Shown here in pieces: positions 22,830 to 33,074 of a stretch of 64,000 nucleotides of DNA. The notes beneath the pieces were generated by a model. The model worked only from the letters and a program-made list of their open reading frames with translations. It had not been told where the DNA came from and made no database searches. The stretch lies in assembly GCA_963575745.1 (NCBI GenBank), contig CAUYUJ010014629.1, positions 301,724 through 365,723 of the forward strand, read 5' to 3'. The first letter of the stretch is position 1. Every line of letters starts with the position of its first letter. A program made the translations under genes and the position numbers. The stretch is from Prorocentrum cordatum (Eukaryota > Sar > Dinophyceae > Prorocentrales > Prorocentraceae).

Positions 22830-23590
22830 CCGCGTGGGATTAGCGGGGCGCCGCTCCGCTAACTGGCCTCAAAGCATGCGCGCCGACATTGCTTGATTCG
22901 TTCCCATTAGTGGAGTGCCGCTCCACGAATGGGTTCCAAATCAACTATTTCATTCCCATTAGCGGGGCGCCACTCTATGAATTGGTTCACACCCGGACAT
23001 TACGACCGCTTCACATCCATTAGCGGCGCGCCGCTCTGCAAATTGGCCTGCAGCCCGAAAATTACAATTCCTTCGCGCCCATTAGCGGCGCGCCGCTCCG
23101 CTGATTGGCCTGCAACCACAGAATTACTATTACTTCTCGCCCATTAGCGGAGCACACGCCGGCCTCAAACCAGTGAATTACGATTGCTCCGATCCCACTA
23201 GCGGAGAGCAGTTTCGCTCATTGGCACCAAACCAGGGAATTCGGAGTGCTTCGCTCCCATTAGCGGACCGGTGCTGCGCCAATTGGTCTCAAACCAGTGA
23301 ATTACGACAGGGCATTATGTTTGCTTCGCTCCCATTAGCGGAGCGCCGCTCCGTTCATTGGGTCCACCCCAAGAGATTGCGATAGCTGCTCTCGCATTAG
23401 CGGAGCAGCAATAATGAGAGTGCAGCAAAATCGGTGCGAATGTTTACGGGGCGCCGCTCCGCAACCAGGGCTCGAACGAAGGATATAAATTGCTCCGCTC
23501 CCATGAGCGGAGCGGCGCTCGGGTAGTTGGCATCAAACCAGAGAACCACAATTGCGCTCTCCGGTTAGCGGAGCGCACATCCAACGAGAG
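22830..23590. repeat. About 62-bp satellite with hairpin core, about 13 units
   Basis: ATTAGCGG begins units at 22839, 22906 (variant), 22958, 23019, 23081, 23143, 23198 (variant), 23259, 23333 and 23396, with degenerate units beyond. Each unit carries a dyad like GCGGAGCGCCGCTCCGC followed by AATTGGCCTCAAACCAG. The period drifts between 52 and 74 bp. Confidence 0.92.
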
Positions 23591-23699
23591 GAATAGAATT
23601 CTCACTCCTGGGGACTCTGTAAGGGACCCGGAACCCAATGTGCCAAATCTCTCGGGGATTGTCGCGGTTTGTCTGGAGCTTCCCGCGGCGTGTCGAATG

Positions 23700-23815
23700 A
23701 ATGTGTCGGGCCCAAGAGGGCCCCAAGATGGGCCCGAAGGCCCAAAAGAGGCCCCAAAACTGCCAAAAAGAGGCCCCCGAGAGCGCTCCGAAGAGACCCC
23801 AAGAAGTGTCCCTGA
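23700..23815 (+). repeat. CCCCAAGA-rich repeat block 3
   Basis: Short block with GGGCCCCAAGATGGGCCCG-type units. Confidence 0.8.
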
Positions 23816-23875
23816 GAACTCTGATCCACAACCCAGGCACGGTGGCGGGATGGGCCGGAGACCATTAGGAAATCA

Positions 23876-23891
23876 TCATGCTTACCACCAT

Positions 23892-23938
<47 letters not shown>

Positions 23939-23995
23939 CTGCCACTATCACTCTCACCACCGTCATCGCCATCATCGCCATCATCGTCATCACCG

Positions 23996-24083
<88 letters not shown>

Positions 24084-24084
24084 T

Positions 24085-24118
<34 letters not shown>

Positions 24119-24164
24119 GCATCAGCATCAGCATCATCATAATCATCATCATCATCAGCATCAG

Positions 24165-24222
<58 letters not shown>

Positions 24223-25123
24223 TGCATCGTCATCGTCAGAGTCACCGCCATCACCAGAATCGTAATCATCATCATCATCATCACCATCATCGGCATCATC
24301 AGCATCGTCTTCGTCATCGGCATTATCATCATCAGCAGCAGCATCAGCATCAGCAGCATCATCATCATGACCATCACCATTACCATCACCACCATCGTCG
24401 CCATCCTCATCATCATCACCAGAATCACAACCACAAGCACAACTACCATCACCACAATCAGCATGATCGTCATCATCATCACTACCATCACCATCGACAT
24501 CATCATCATCAGCAGCATCGTCAGCAGCATCAGCAGCATCATCATCACAATCATCATCAGCAGCATCGTCAGCAGCATCAGCAGCATCATCATCACAATC
24601 ATCAGCAGCAGCATCATCATCCTCGCAATCAGGTTCACCATCATGATCAAAAGAATCATCATCATCATCATCAGCATCATCATCCTCGACAGCATCATCA
24701 TCAGCAGCATCATCAGCATAATCAGCATCATCAGCATCCTCATCATGGCCATCGTCATCATCATCGGTATCGTCATCATCATCACCACCAGCATCATCAT
24801 GCTCATATGAATTATCATCTGCAGCAGCAGCATCATCATCATCGACAGCATCGTCATCATCGTCATCGTCCTTAACATCGGCATCGTCATCGTCATCGTC
24901 ATAATCGGCATCACCCTCAGCATCCTCATCATCCTCACCATCCTCATCATCAGCATCATCAACACCATCACCATCATCATCATCATCAACACCATCAGTG
25001 TCATCATCATCGTCATCGTCATCATCATCGTCATCGTCATCATCATCGTCATCATCATGATCATCATCATCACCATCAACACCATCATCATCATCGTCAT
25101 CATCATCATCGTCATCATCATCG

Positions 25124-25162
<39 letters not shown>

Positions 25163-25170
25163 CCACCATC
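23876..25170. repeat. Long imperfect (ATC)n microsatellite
   Basis: About 1.3 kb of ATC units with AGC, ACC, GTC and AAC variants. The purest part is 24000-24215; interruptions become frequent toward 25000. Poly-His, poly-Ile and poly-Asp frames derive from it. Confidence 0.97.
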
Positions 25171-25950
25171 AACATCAACACCCCCTCCACCGCGCGCGCA
25201 AGGGCCGCCGCTGGGGCCTCCTCCACGCTCTCCTCGGCCGCAGCGGCCGCCAGCGAGGCATCGGCCCTCCCCTGCGCGCACATCTCCCGCTCCCCGCTCC
25301 CGCTCCGGCGCCCGCCGCCGACCCTCCCCGCTCCCGGACCACGCCTCCGTCGCTGACCAGATCCAGGCGGCCGCCGCCCCCAGTGGTCACACACACACAC
25401 ACACACACACACCCGGACGGACGGCCAGCGGGCCCGCGCCCGTCTCGCCACGCAGCGACAGTGGGCGAGCTCCGAGGCCACGGTGAAACGCTTCCAGCGC
25501 GGACCCGCCGTGAGCATACCCGCAGCGCACTTCCTCCCCCAGGGGGGAGGGCTTTGAGGAGCAGGATGGACCAGACAGGAAGCACACGAGAAAGAAAAGC
25601 ATCAAAACAATCTGTGCGGGTGTGTGGGGGGACGGCGCTGTCCCGACTACCCACACTACTCCCCCAGCGCGCGGAATGCGCCTGATATGTGGGGAGTGGC
25701 CCAAAATTTCGATATCTTGATGTTTTGAATGCGGGATCCCTGGAAGTGCCGCCTCTTGTCCCAAGCATTTCATTTCGATCCGGCTTTTGACGGCCCCTGG
25801 CCCAGTGCGGGCCCCAAGAGGCCGAAAACGGCAAACTGAAACTCGCATTGATGTTTGCAAGACTCTGGAATCCTGGGAGGTCCAGCGTAGACTTCCGAAA
25901 GTTGATGGTGTGTCGCCTTTTGCTCCTCGAGAAACAGCAGACCAAGGCCT
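25171..25950. other. No gene recognised; (AC)n at 25387-25412
   Basis: GC-rich unique sequence with a 13-unit AC microsatellite. No recognisable domain in either strand. Confidence 0.4.
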
Positions 25951-25952
25951 CC

Positions 25953-26046
25953 CAGATGGGGTCCGAGTAGATCGGGTCGGAGAATCGCGCCGCATCGGCG
26001 AGGAATCGGCGATGCATCCATGACGTCAGCGATGCATCGGCGTCGT
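25953..26046. repeat. Dispersed repeat with GATGCATC cores
   Basis: CAGATGGGGTCCGAG, GGGTCGGAGAATCGCGCC and several CGATGCATCGG-like cores. The same order occurs at 42306-42420, and a shorter relative lies near 27630-27665. Confidence 0.7.
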
Positions 26047-26081
26047 CTGCGCCAAGAAAATCCGGCACCGCGCTTGCAGCG

Positions 26082-26430
26082 CAGTTGTGTGTGTGTTGTG
26101 TGTTGTGGATTGTGTATCATGCATGGTGTGTATGAGGTGAGCATTGCATATTGCATTATGTGTTTTGTGTGCTGTGTGTTGTGTGATGTGTATTACGTGT
26201 TGTGTGTTGTGTGCTGTGTATTGTGTGTTGTGTCTTATGTGCTGTGTGTTGTGTGTTGTATGTTGTGTGGTTTGTGGTGTGTGGTGTGTGGTGTGTGGTG
26301 TGAGGTATGTTGTGTGTTGTGTGTGTGCGTGCGTGCGTGCGCGTGTGTGTGTGTGTGTGCGTGTGTGTGCGTGTGCGTGTGTGTGCGTGTACGTGTGCGT
26401 GTGTGTCTGTGTGTGTTTATGTTTGTTTGT
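26082..26430. repeat. (TG)n/TGTGTTG microsatellite
   Basis: About 350 bp, first as TGTGTTGTGTGC-type units and later as (TG)n with CG steps. Confidence 0.96.
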
Positions 26431-26644
26431 TTGCGTTTGTGCCTCTCGGGCCCTTTTGCTGCTTGCGGTCCAAGAATCCGGACCCCCGACGCATCGAGCC
26501 AAAAATGCGTTCGCTCCTGTCCACACGTGTTTTGCTGCCCTCCAAACAGAAAACGTGCCCGAATACGAAGTGTGGGGAAAGAGGCTCCATGAATTATCCC
26601 CTGTCCCCCGCGCTCGCCCGCCCCCACCGCCCCCTCGTCCCCAT
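26431..26644. other. No gene recognised
   Basis: Unique spacer between TG repeat and CCCCAAGA block. Confidence 0.35.
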
Positions 26645-27225
26645 GGCCAAAACAGGCCTCGAAGTCCCCAAAACTAGCCAAGAGGGCCCAAAGAGGGCCC
26701 AAAGAGGCCCCCAAGACGCTCCAGGAGGGCCCCGAGTCGCCGAAAGGTCGCGCCTGGACGCCCTCGATGGCCCCAAGACGGTTCTCGAAGCCTAAAGACG
26801 CCACAGGAGGCCTCCTCAAAGAGGGCCCCAAGAGGCAAATATCGTCCAACTCCCTTGGGAAAACGTTCATGTTCAGCAGGTTCGACGCCCCAAAGATCGC
26901 TCCGAGACGGCTCAGAGACCCCGAAGAGCCGAAGAGCTCTCCCAGACGGCGCATGAAGGCCCCAAGACGGCCCAACAGGCGCCCCAGACGGCCCAAGAGT
27001 GACGGGTCGAAGAGAGGGCCCGGATGGGTGATCAAATTTCGAGCCTTCGGCCCCAAGACGCCCCCAAGAGGCCCCCAAAGGCCCGCAAGAGGCCCGCAAG
27101 AGGCCCCCAAAAGGCTCCAAGAGGCCCCGAAAGGACCAAAAATTCACTCCAAGACGCCCCCGAAAAGCCTCCAAGATGCCTCCGAGACGCCCCTGAGAAG
27201 TCTCCAAGATGCCTCCAGATGGTTC
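26645..27225 (+). repeat. CCCCAAGA-rich repeat block 4, longest
   Basis: About 580 bp of GGCCCCAAGAG-type units with two non-repetitive islands: one at about 26840-26890 (CCCTTGGGAAAACGTTCATG) and one at about 27028-27055 (ATCAAATTTCGAGCCTTCGG). Similar islands in blocks 1, 2 and 5 show these blocks descend from one longer element. Confidence 0.85.
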
Positions 27226-28117
27226 GGAAACCCTGCCAAAGCCAGATCATGTTGCTGACCTGCCACGCTGGTCTGCCGTGCTGGTCAGTCGACCTAGTCT
27301 GCTGCCTCAGACGTATGATGGACCTTGTGGGCCGTCGAGGGCTCGGAGGGCTCTTTTCGGTTCTTTGAGGACCTCTTGCGAGAGTTCTGAAGAACTGTTC
27401 CGAGCCTGCTGGGAACCCCGTCGTGGATTCGTGAGCCCTGTGGACTGTCCAGGCAAGTCTCGAGTCTGACGCCCTCTGGGAACGCTGGGGAGCTCTCCAG
27501 GACGGTATGGGAGACTCTGGCCCACAACTGCCTCGCCCGCCCCGCGCTGCTGCTGCCTCGCCGCGTCGCCTCCGCCAGCGCGGAGGAGGACATGCGCGGC
27601 GGCACCACTGGATTAGGCTCCACATCGAGCCGCACCGCCGATGCATCGGCGAGGGGGCGCGATCATCCGCCTCTATCTACAATAGGGGCCCGACCACAGG
27701 AAACCTTCCACAAGAAACCCAACCCTGAGACCCCAGGACGTCACTCGACTTTTGGCGTGGGAGCGTCACGCCGTCCATCGCAAAACCATCGAAGCAAAAT
27801 AAACCCAGGGCACCCTGGAGGCAAGCAGGGCGGTTCTTGGCACGGGCATCCATCGTACTCGGCCCACGTCTGGGAAGCCTGGACGTAGGGAGGGCCACCC
27901 CGCACCCCCGCCCGGTGCGGCTGCCCTCGGCACCCAGGGCCAGAGCCGCGGTGGGCGGCACCGCCTGGGGCGGGGTGGGCGCCTGCCTCTCTGGGGGAGG
28001 AGAAGAGGAGGAGAGGGGGGGACGGGGAACGGGGATGAGACACCCCTGCCTGGACGCCATGCCTGCGATTCGCCCCCCCTCCCCCCCCCCTCCCCCCCCA
28101 GCCCTACTTCCGTTTCC
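27226..28117. other. No gene recognised
   Basis: About 900 bp, including a small GATGCATC element near 27635. Minus frames at 27294-27646 and 27677-28060 are GC-driven and unrecognised. Confidence 0.4.
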
Positions 28118-28205
28118 TCCTCATCCTCCTCCTCCTCCTCCTCTTCCTCCTCCTCCTCCTCCCCCTCGTCCTCCTCCGCCGCCGCCGCCACCGCCGCCGC
28201 ATCCG
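28118..28205. repeat. (TCC)n/(GCC)n microsatellite
   Basis: Interrupted TCC units passing into CGC/GCC units. Confidence 0.93.
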
Positions 28206-28765
28206 TCCCTTGTCCTCATCCGCCACCGTGCCTCGAGGCACGAAGTGGAGTGTTCCCCAGGTTTGGTGAGTTCTCTGCATTATGTATTCAGTATTGTAAT
28301 ATGATAATCACGGGCAAGGAACCCAACATCTGAGAGAGCGCGTTTCACGGGCGCTCGCCTTAAAAACATTCGCCCAAACACTCGGCGCCGTCGATCAGAA
28401 CCAGGGGGACTCCCCTCCCCCCTAACCCCCCCCTGGCGCCGGCGCCGGCGCTGGCGGCCGCCGCAGCGCCAACGCAGCGACTTCCGGAATACATGCGGTA
28501 TCATAAGAGGGTCCATGTGTTTCTCACAATTGGTTTGATACGCTCTCTCTATATATATAATGTATGTATATATAGATATTCCGAGTGCGGGCCTATCTTC
28601 CATTGGTTGGGAGTGGGGCCAGTGTGGTTTTCGCGCGGGCTGGGATTGGGACCATTTTCGTTCCACCGCAGCTGATGGATCAAGCGTAATGCTCTGTATA
28701 TGAGTGCATGCAGGCCACCTGGGGGAGGAAAAAAACAAAACAAAACAAAAACGTACACTGATGGT
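28206..28765. other. No gene recognised
   Basis: Unique sequence. A short TA stretch occurs at about 28550-28580 and an AAACA run at about 28730-28750. Confidence 0.35.
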
Positions 28766-29059
28766 TTATAGGGAGCAACTGGAGCATTCCTTGAAAGCCT
28801 TGCCGCAGCCCAGAGGGCAGCAGGTCGGGGCCCGAGGGGCAGCAGAGACTAGGCAGTACGGGCAATCACGTCTGCAGTCCGTGGCATCACCAGCGTGGCA
28901 CGCGGTGCAAACAACAGAGAAGTCAAGAAGCCATACGCCCGTTGGCGCGTGGGCGAGACAACGCATTACACTGTACTGCTCCTGGTGGGCCTTGCCTCCG
29001 GCAGGGCGCGCGGGCAGAAGAATGCGAAAGTTGGTGCCGCGACGGACGCTAGAGAGCAA
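28766..29059 (-). CDS. Cys-rich open frame, possible exon
   Basis: I do not recognise a family. On the minus strand the frame has ordinary amino acid usage and a C-terminal Cys cluster: VCTACHAGDATDCRRDCPYC, then CCPLGCGKAFKECSSC, ending at a stop. The paired Cys suggests metal binding but fits no standard zinc-finger spacing that I can name. It lies just downstream, on the same strand, of the exon-like frame at 29066-29380, so the two could be pieces of one gene separated by a frame change or an intron. No start codon or splice sites can be fixed. Confidence 0.3.
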   Translation of the reverse strand: MLSSVRRGTNFRILLPARPAGGKAHQEQYSVMRCLAHAPTGVWLLDFSVVCTACHAGDATDCRRDCPYCLVSAAPRAPTCCPLGCGKAFKECSSCSL

Positions 29060-29065
29060 ACCGCA

Positions 29066-29380
29066 TCACGACTGTGACGCAGAAAAATAACGGAGCGCCC
29101 CTCGACTGGGGTCAGGATACTCTAGCAGGCACGCAGGGCTGCGTGAAATTTCACGCAGAGTAGCCTGAACCTGTACACTAATCCTGTCAAAATCGCCGAC
29201 CTCGATGACCTGGGCAACCACACCATTGAGTTCGATGTTATCCGTCATGGAGGCGATGTGGACCCATCCTCCAATGAAGTCGACTGGCTGAAGACATCCG
29301 TCAGAACAAAGAGCAGAAATGGTGTGCTCAGCAGGGTCGTATTTGGTTGGGATTGGTTGGGATTGGGATTGGGACCAGTT
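29066..29380 (-). CDS. Exon-like frame with ELNG-type motif
   Basis: The minus frame reads AEHTISALCSDGCLQPVDFI, then VHIASMTDNIELNGVVAQVI and later ISVQVQATLREISRSPACLL before a stop. The pattern V-x-I-x-x-x-T-x-x-x-E-L-N-G followed by a V-rich strand and a leucine strand resembles a short module common in algal and dinoflagellate proteins (written LNG-x-x-G-x-V ... Y-x-V). The function of that module is not established. The N-terminal part before it is built on a GGGATTG simple repeat and is probably not coding. The most likely reading is a terminal exon or gene fragment. Confidence 0.4.
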   Translation of the reverse strand, partial: NWSQSQSQPIPTKYDPAEHTISALCSDGCLQPVDFIGGWVHIASMTDNIELNGVVAQVIEVGDFDRISVQVQATLREISRSPACLLEYPDPSRGALRYFSASQS

Positions 29381-29415
29381 TGGTTGGGGTTGGGACCAGT
29401 TTGTTGGGATTGGGC
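29335..29415. repeat. GGGATTGG/GGGACCAG short repeat
   Basis: Irregular units of GTTGGGATTGGGACCAGTTT. A similar short stretch occurs near 28605-28660. Confidence 0.8.
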
Positions 29416-30117
29416 CCACATGCGCGCCCTCTCCACGCCGAGGAGCCCGCGCCCCTCAGAGGCCGCCCCCTTCCTCATCCCCCGGCTGGCTGTCGCCCCC
29501 AGGCGGCTTCGGCCCACACCGCGCACGCGCGCGCCACCCTCCCCGCGCGGAGGTGGGGCGGCACTTGGTATCTCCCTGCCTCGCTCGCTGGAATGGAGTT
29601 CGATTGGGGAGACACGCGAAAGGACACGAGACGCTTCCGAGGGCCACGATGCCATGGGAACCGAGATGGCATGGGTCGCGAGCACACGGGACGCATGGGC
29701 GCTCCTGCTTTGGCAGGGTCGACCTGCTAGTCAAACTCGACCGCAGGAGGAGAAACCTCACATCCCTCGCTCGCTCGCTACGAGAGGGCTCGACGATCCA
29801 CGCAGCGGCGACGACGAGCGACGACGGGCTGCGGCGACGTGCGGCGGGCCTGGGAGGCAGCGGCGGCCGCGGCGGCCCGTTCCGCGGGCGCGGGCTCCTC
29901 GGCGGGGTCCACCCGCACGGGGCCCTCCTCCTCCTCCTCCTCCTCCTCCTCCTCCTCCTCCTCCTAGTCCCCGTCCTCCTCCTCATCCTCCTCCACCAGT
30001 CCTTTTCCTGTTAGATAACGTCTCCCTGTCGCACCCCGAGGCAAGTTTTTAGGGCGGGCCAGGCGTTTCGCCTGAGACTTCTCACCATGTATGACTCTGA
30101 CGCTTAGAAATGGGCAA
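29416..30117. other. No gene recognised; (TCC)n at about 29924-29966
   Basis: GC-rich sequence with a short TCC tract. Frames of up to 260 residues are composition-driven. Confidence 0.4.
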
Positions 30118-30865
30118 CAGCTTCACAGATGGAGGGCGGGTCGTTTCCAAATTGTGGCTCTCGCCTTAGCACGGCGCACATTCGTTTTAAACATGTGCAA
30201 AGAGCTTCATGGATTGAGGGCGGGTCGTTTCAACATGTGGTTCCCGCCTTAGCGCGCGCGCATATTCGTTCTAAAAATTTGCAAGAGCTTCTCAGATTGA
30301 GGGCGGGTGGTTTTCAAAATGTGGCTCTCGCATTAGCGCCGCGCTCATTCGTTTAACAAAATCGTCCAATGTTTCACGGATTGTGGGCGGGTCGTTTTCA
30401 AAATGTGGCTCTCGCTTTAGCGCGCCGCATATTCGTTTTAACCATTTCCAAACGGTTCACGTATTGAGGGCGGGTCGTCACGAAATGTGGCTCTCGCCTT
30501 AGCGCGGCGCACATTCGTTCTTAAAAATTGCAAGAGCTTGACGGATTGAGGGCGGGTCGTTTCGAAATGTCGCTCTCACCTTAGCGCGGCGCACATCTTT
30601 GAAAAAATGCGAGAGCTTCACGGATTGAGGGCGGGTCGTTTTCAAAAAGTGGCTCTCGCTATAGCGCCGCGCACACTCCTTTTAAGAATTCGCAAGAATA
30701 TCACGGATTGAGGGCGGGTCGTTTCGAAATGCGGCTTTCGCCTTAGCGCGGCGCGCATTCGTTTTAAAACTTGCAAGAGCTTGGCGGATTGAGGGCGGGT
30801 CGTTTTCAAAATGTGGCTCTCGCTTGACGCGGCGCAGACTCGGCTTAACAATCGCAAGAGTTTCA
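30118..30865 (+). repeat. About 82-bp satellite, nine units
   Basis: GCGGGTCG or GCGGGTGG at 30135, 30220, 30303, 30387, 30470, 30552, 30631, 30713 and 30794. Consensus includes CACGGATTGAGGGCGGGTCG and GTGGCTCTCGCCTTAGCGC. Confidence 0.94.
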
Positions 30866-31191
30866 CGGATTCCCATCATCAACGTGCCAGAAATTGCGTT
30901 TTGAACGGATTCAGGACTACGCGGGAGCAACAATTATGTTGATTCGCTGCGTTGAAGTCCCAAGAATGGCGTTCTGGCACGATTGAGTATCGTCAAGACA
31001 CAACTGCCAGGTTTATCCGTGGAGTTGGAATCCCGAGAACAACATTCTGGCATGATTCAGGGTCTTCAAACGGTTGTCTTCCAAAGAGGCAGTTCCTTCA
31101 ATGGAGATGAACCGTTATAGGGACCTATGAAGAGGGAGCTTGGAGGGAGGGTTTATTCCAGCATCGTTGATGAATCTTGGGTTCATACTGG

Positions 31192-31345
31192 TCCTCCTCC
31201 TCCTCCTCCTCCTCCTCCTCCTCCTCCTCCTCCTCCTCCCCTCCAATCCCCCTCCCCCTCCCTCTCCTCCTCCTCCTCCTCCCCTCCCCCTCCTCCTCCT
31301 CCTCCTCCTCCTCCTCCTCCTCCTCCTCCTCCTCCTCCTCCTGTT
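31192..31345. repeat. (TCC)n microsatellite
   Basis: About 150 bp of TCC with CCCTCC interruptions; it forms the end of composite repeat copy 1. Confidence 0.96.
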
Positions 31346-31600
31346 CCTCCCCCATTCCGCCCTCCCTCCGTGAGCCCTTTGCTTTACTATTCGCGACAAC
31401 GCCCGCGATTGGCGCCGTGCACCCCCCCCGATCCCCCCGATGCGAGGGCGCCGACCGGGAAACAATATCTCCTCCGCACTCCCACACGGCCCTCGCGCGA
31501 ATCGTGACGTGACTGGCCCCCTCGCCCCCTCCCCCCCCAGTCACGCCCGTTGCCGCGAGGAGATGAAAAACAGTGAGCCTCCTCCTCCGCCTTCTCCACC
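31346..31600. other. No gene recognised
   Basis: Unique sequence between two TCC tracts. Confidence 0.35.
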
Positions 31601-31660
31601 TCCGCCGCCTCCTCCTCCTCCTCCTCCTCCTCCTCCTCCTCCTCCTCCTCCTCCTCCAGT
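31601..31660. repeat. (TCC)n microsatellite
   Basis: About 19 units. Confidence 0.95.
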
Positions 31661-31744
31661 CTGGAGTGAGAGTTCTAAGCCATGGGATTAGTCTTTGGAT
31701 AGACGATGGGTGGAAAGGGATGGGATGGCGATGGAAGGCTCCTC

Positions 31745-32090
31745 CTTGGAGAGCCTCTTGGGGGCCTCGCGAAAATATGTAAGGGCTTCTTGGGGCCTTC
31801 TGGAGGCCTCCTGGGCGCCTTCTGGGGGCCTCTGGGGGCTTCCTCGGGACACCCTGCTTACAACCGCGGTCTCCCTGAACGACAGGGTCACAATTCGGAA
31901 CGCTTCGGGGGGCGTCTTGGGGCCATCTGGGGCCTTCATGGGTTCCTCCTCGGGCCATCTTGGAACCCTGCTATGCCGTCTTGGGACTCCCTCGGACTGC
32001 GTGGCAGCCCTTCGGGATACTTTCGGGGCCAGCTCCTGGCCTCCTGGGCGGTCTCAGCAGCCCGAAGACCCAAGAGCAGAGCCTCCGGAA
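31745..32090 (-). repeat. CCCCAAGA-rich repeat block 5, reverse orientation
   Basis: The plus strand shows TCTTGGGGCC-type units, the reverse complement of blocks 1-4. The island at about 31885-31910 (CACAATTCGGAACGCTTCGG) matches the inverted islands of blocks 1 and 4. Confidence 0.8.
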
Positions 32091-32494
32091 AAACATACGA
32101 AGACCATGGGAAATATGTGTGTGCTCGTTTGAGCAGGGACCGACCGTCCCGGCATTCCTATAGTCCTACCACGAAATGTGCTCAGAACCCAAACATGTTC
32201 CAAGAACCAAAACCATGCTCTTTGAACAGAAACCCCATGTGCTAAAACGAGGCAATCTCCGCGCCAGAAGTGTTCTGAGGACATGTCGTGGGAACCACGG
32301 CAGGTTCTTAGAACATTGTTTGGTAGGGCTATAGGCGAGCCAGGACGCTTCGCCACTGCTCGACCTCGTGCGTTGCGGAGGCCGCTCAGGCAGGAAGCGC
32401 TCTGTGCGCTGCCTTCGGGCGTCTGGCGGGTGCCCGGGGCCTCTCGGGGCCCCTGGGGAGCCGCTCGGTCGCCCTCCGGGCCGACTGGGGTTAT
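32091..32494. other. No gene recognised
   Basis: Unique sequence before the left end of the large TIR element. Confidence 0.35.
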
Positions 32495-32630
32495 GTCGGG
32501 CGTGTCCCCTACAGGGGGCTTGTCGACGAAAAATAAAAAATACCCCCCCAAAAAATACACAAAAAAGGTCAATAAATATTCAAAAAATACTCCCCTGACT
32601 ATTTTTGGACTATGTTTTATCTTATTCCCC

Positions 32631-32681
32631 ACATCCTAAGTGGGGTTTTTGCTCCCCACATCCTAAGTGGGGTTCTTGTTT
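32631..32681. repeat. Two copies of a 28-bp CCCCACATCCTAAGTGGGG unit
   Basis: CCCCACATCCTAAGTGGGG occurs twice in a row, separated by TTTTTGCT. Each unit is itself an imperfect palindrome. It lies where the left TIR half stops. Confidence 0.85.
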
Positions 32682-32908
32682 TCTCTGCACACCCTCCGCG
32701 CAGGATCTTCTCCTCCTCCTCCTCCTCCTCCTCCTCCTCCTCCTCCTCCTCCTCCTCCTCCTCCCTCTCCTCTGCTCTTCTTTGCTTCCTCCTCCGTTCC
32801 TCCTCCGCATCATCATCACCATCACCATCACTCCCCACTCATCATCATCATCACCATCAGCATCACCATCACCATCGCACGATCACTCACCATCATCGGC
32901 ACCGAACG

Positions 32909-32985
<77 letters not shown>

Positions 32986-32994
32986 TTTCATCAC

Positions 32995-33032
<38 letters not shown>

Positions 33033-33033
33033 A

Positions 33034-33074
<41 letters not shown>

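Larger units (their letters stand above)
30118..31345 (+). mobile_element. Composite repeat, copy 1 (82-bp array + 330-bp body + TCC tail)
   Basis: Three parts in order: nine 82-bp satellite units (30118-30865), a non-repetitive body (about 30866-31190), and a (TCC)n tail. The same body and tail, preceded by a single satellite unit, recur at 48184-48625 in the same order. Shared landmarks in the body include GGATTCCCATCATCAACG, GTTGAAGTCC, GGCGTTCTGGCACGATT and GAGGCAGTTCC. No protein is encoded. Confidence 0.8.
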
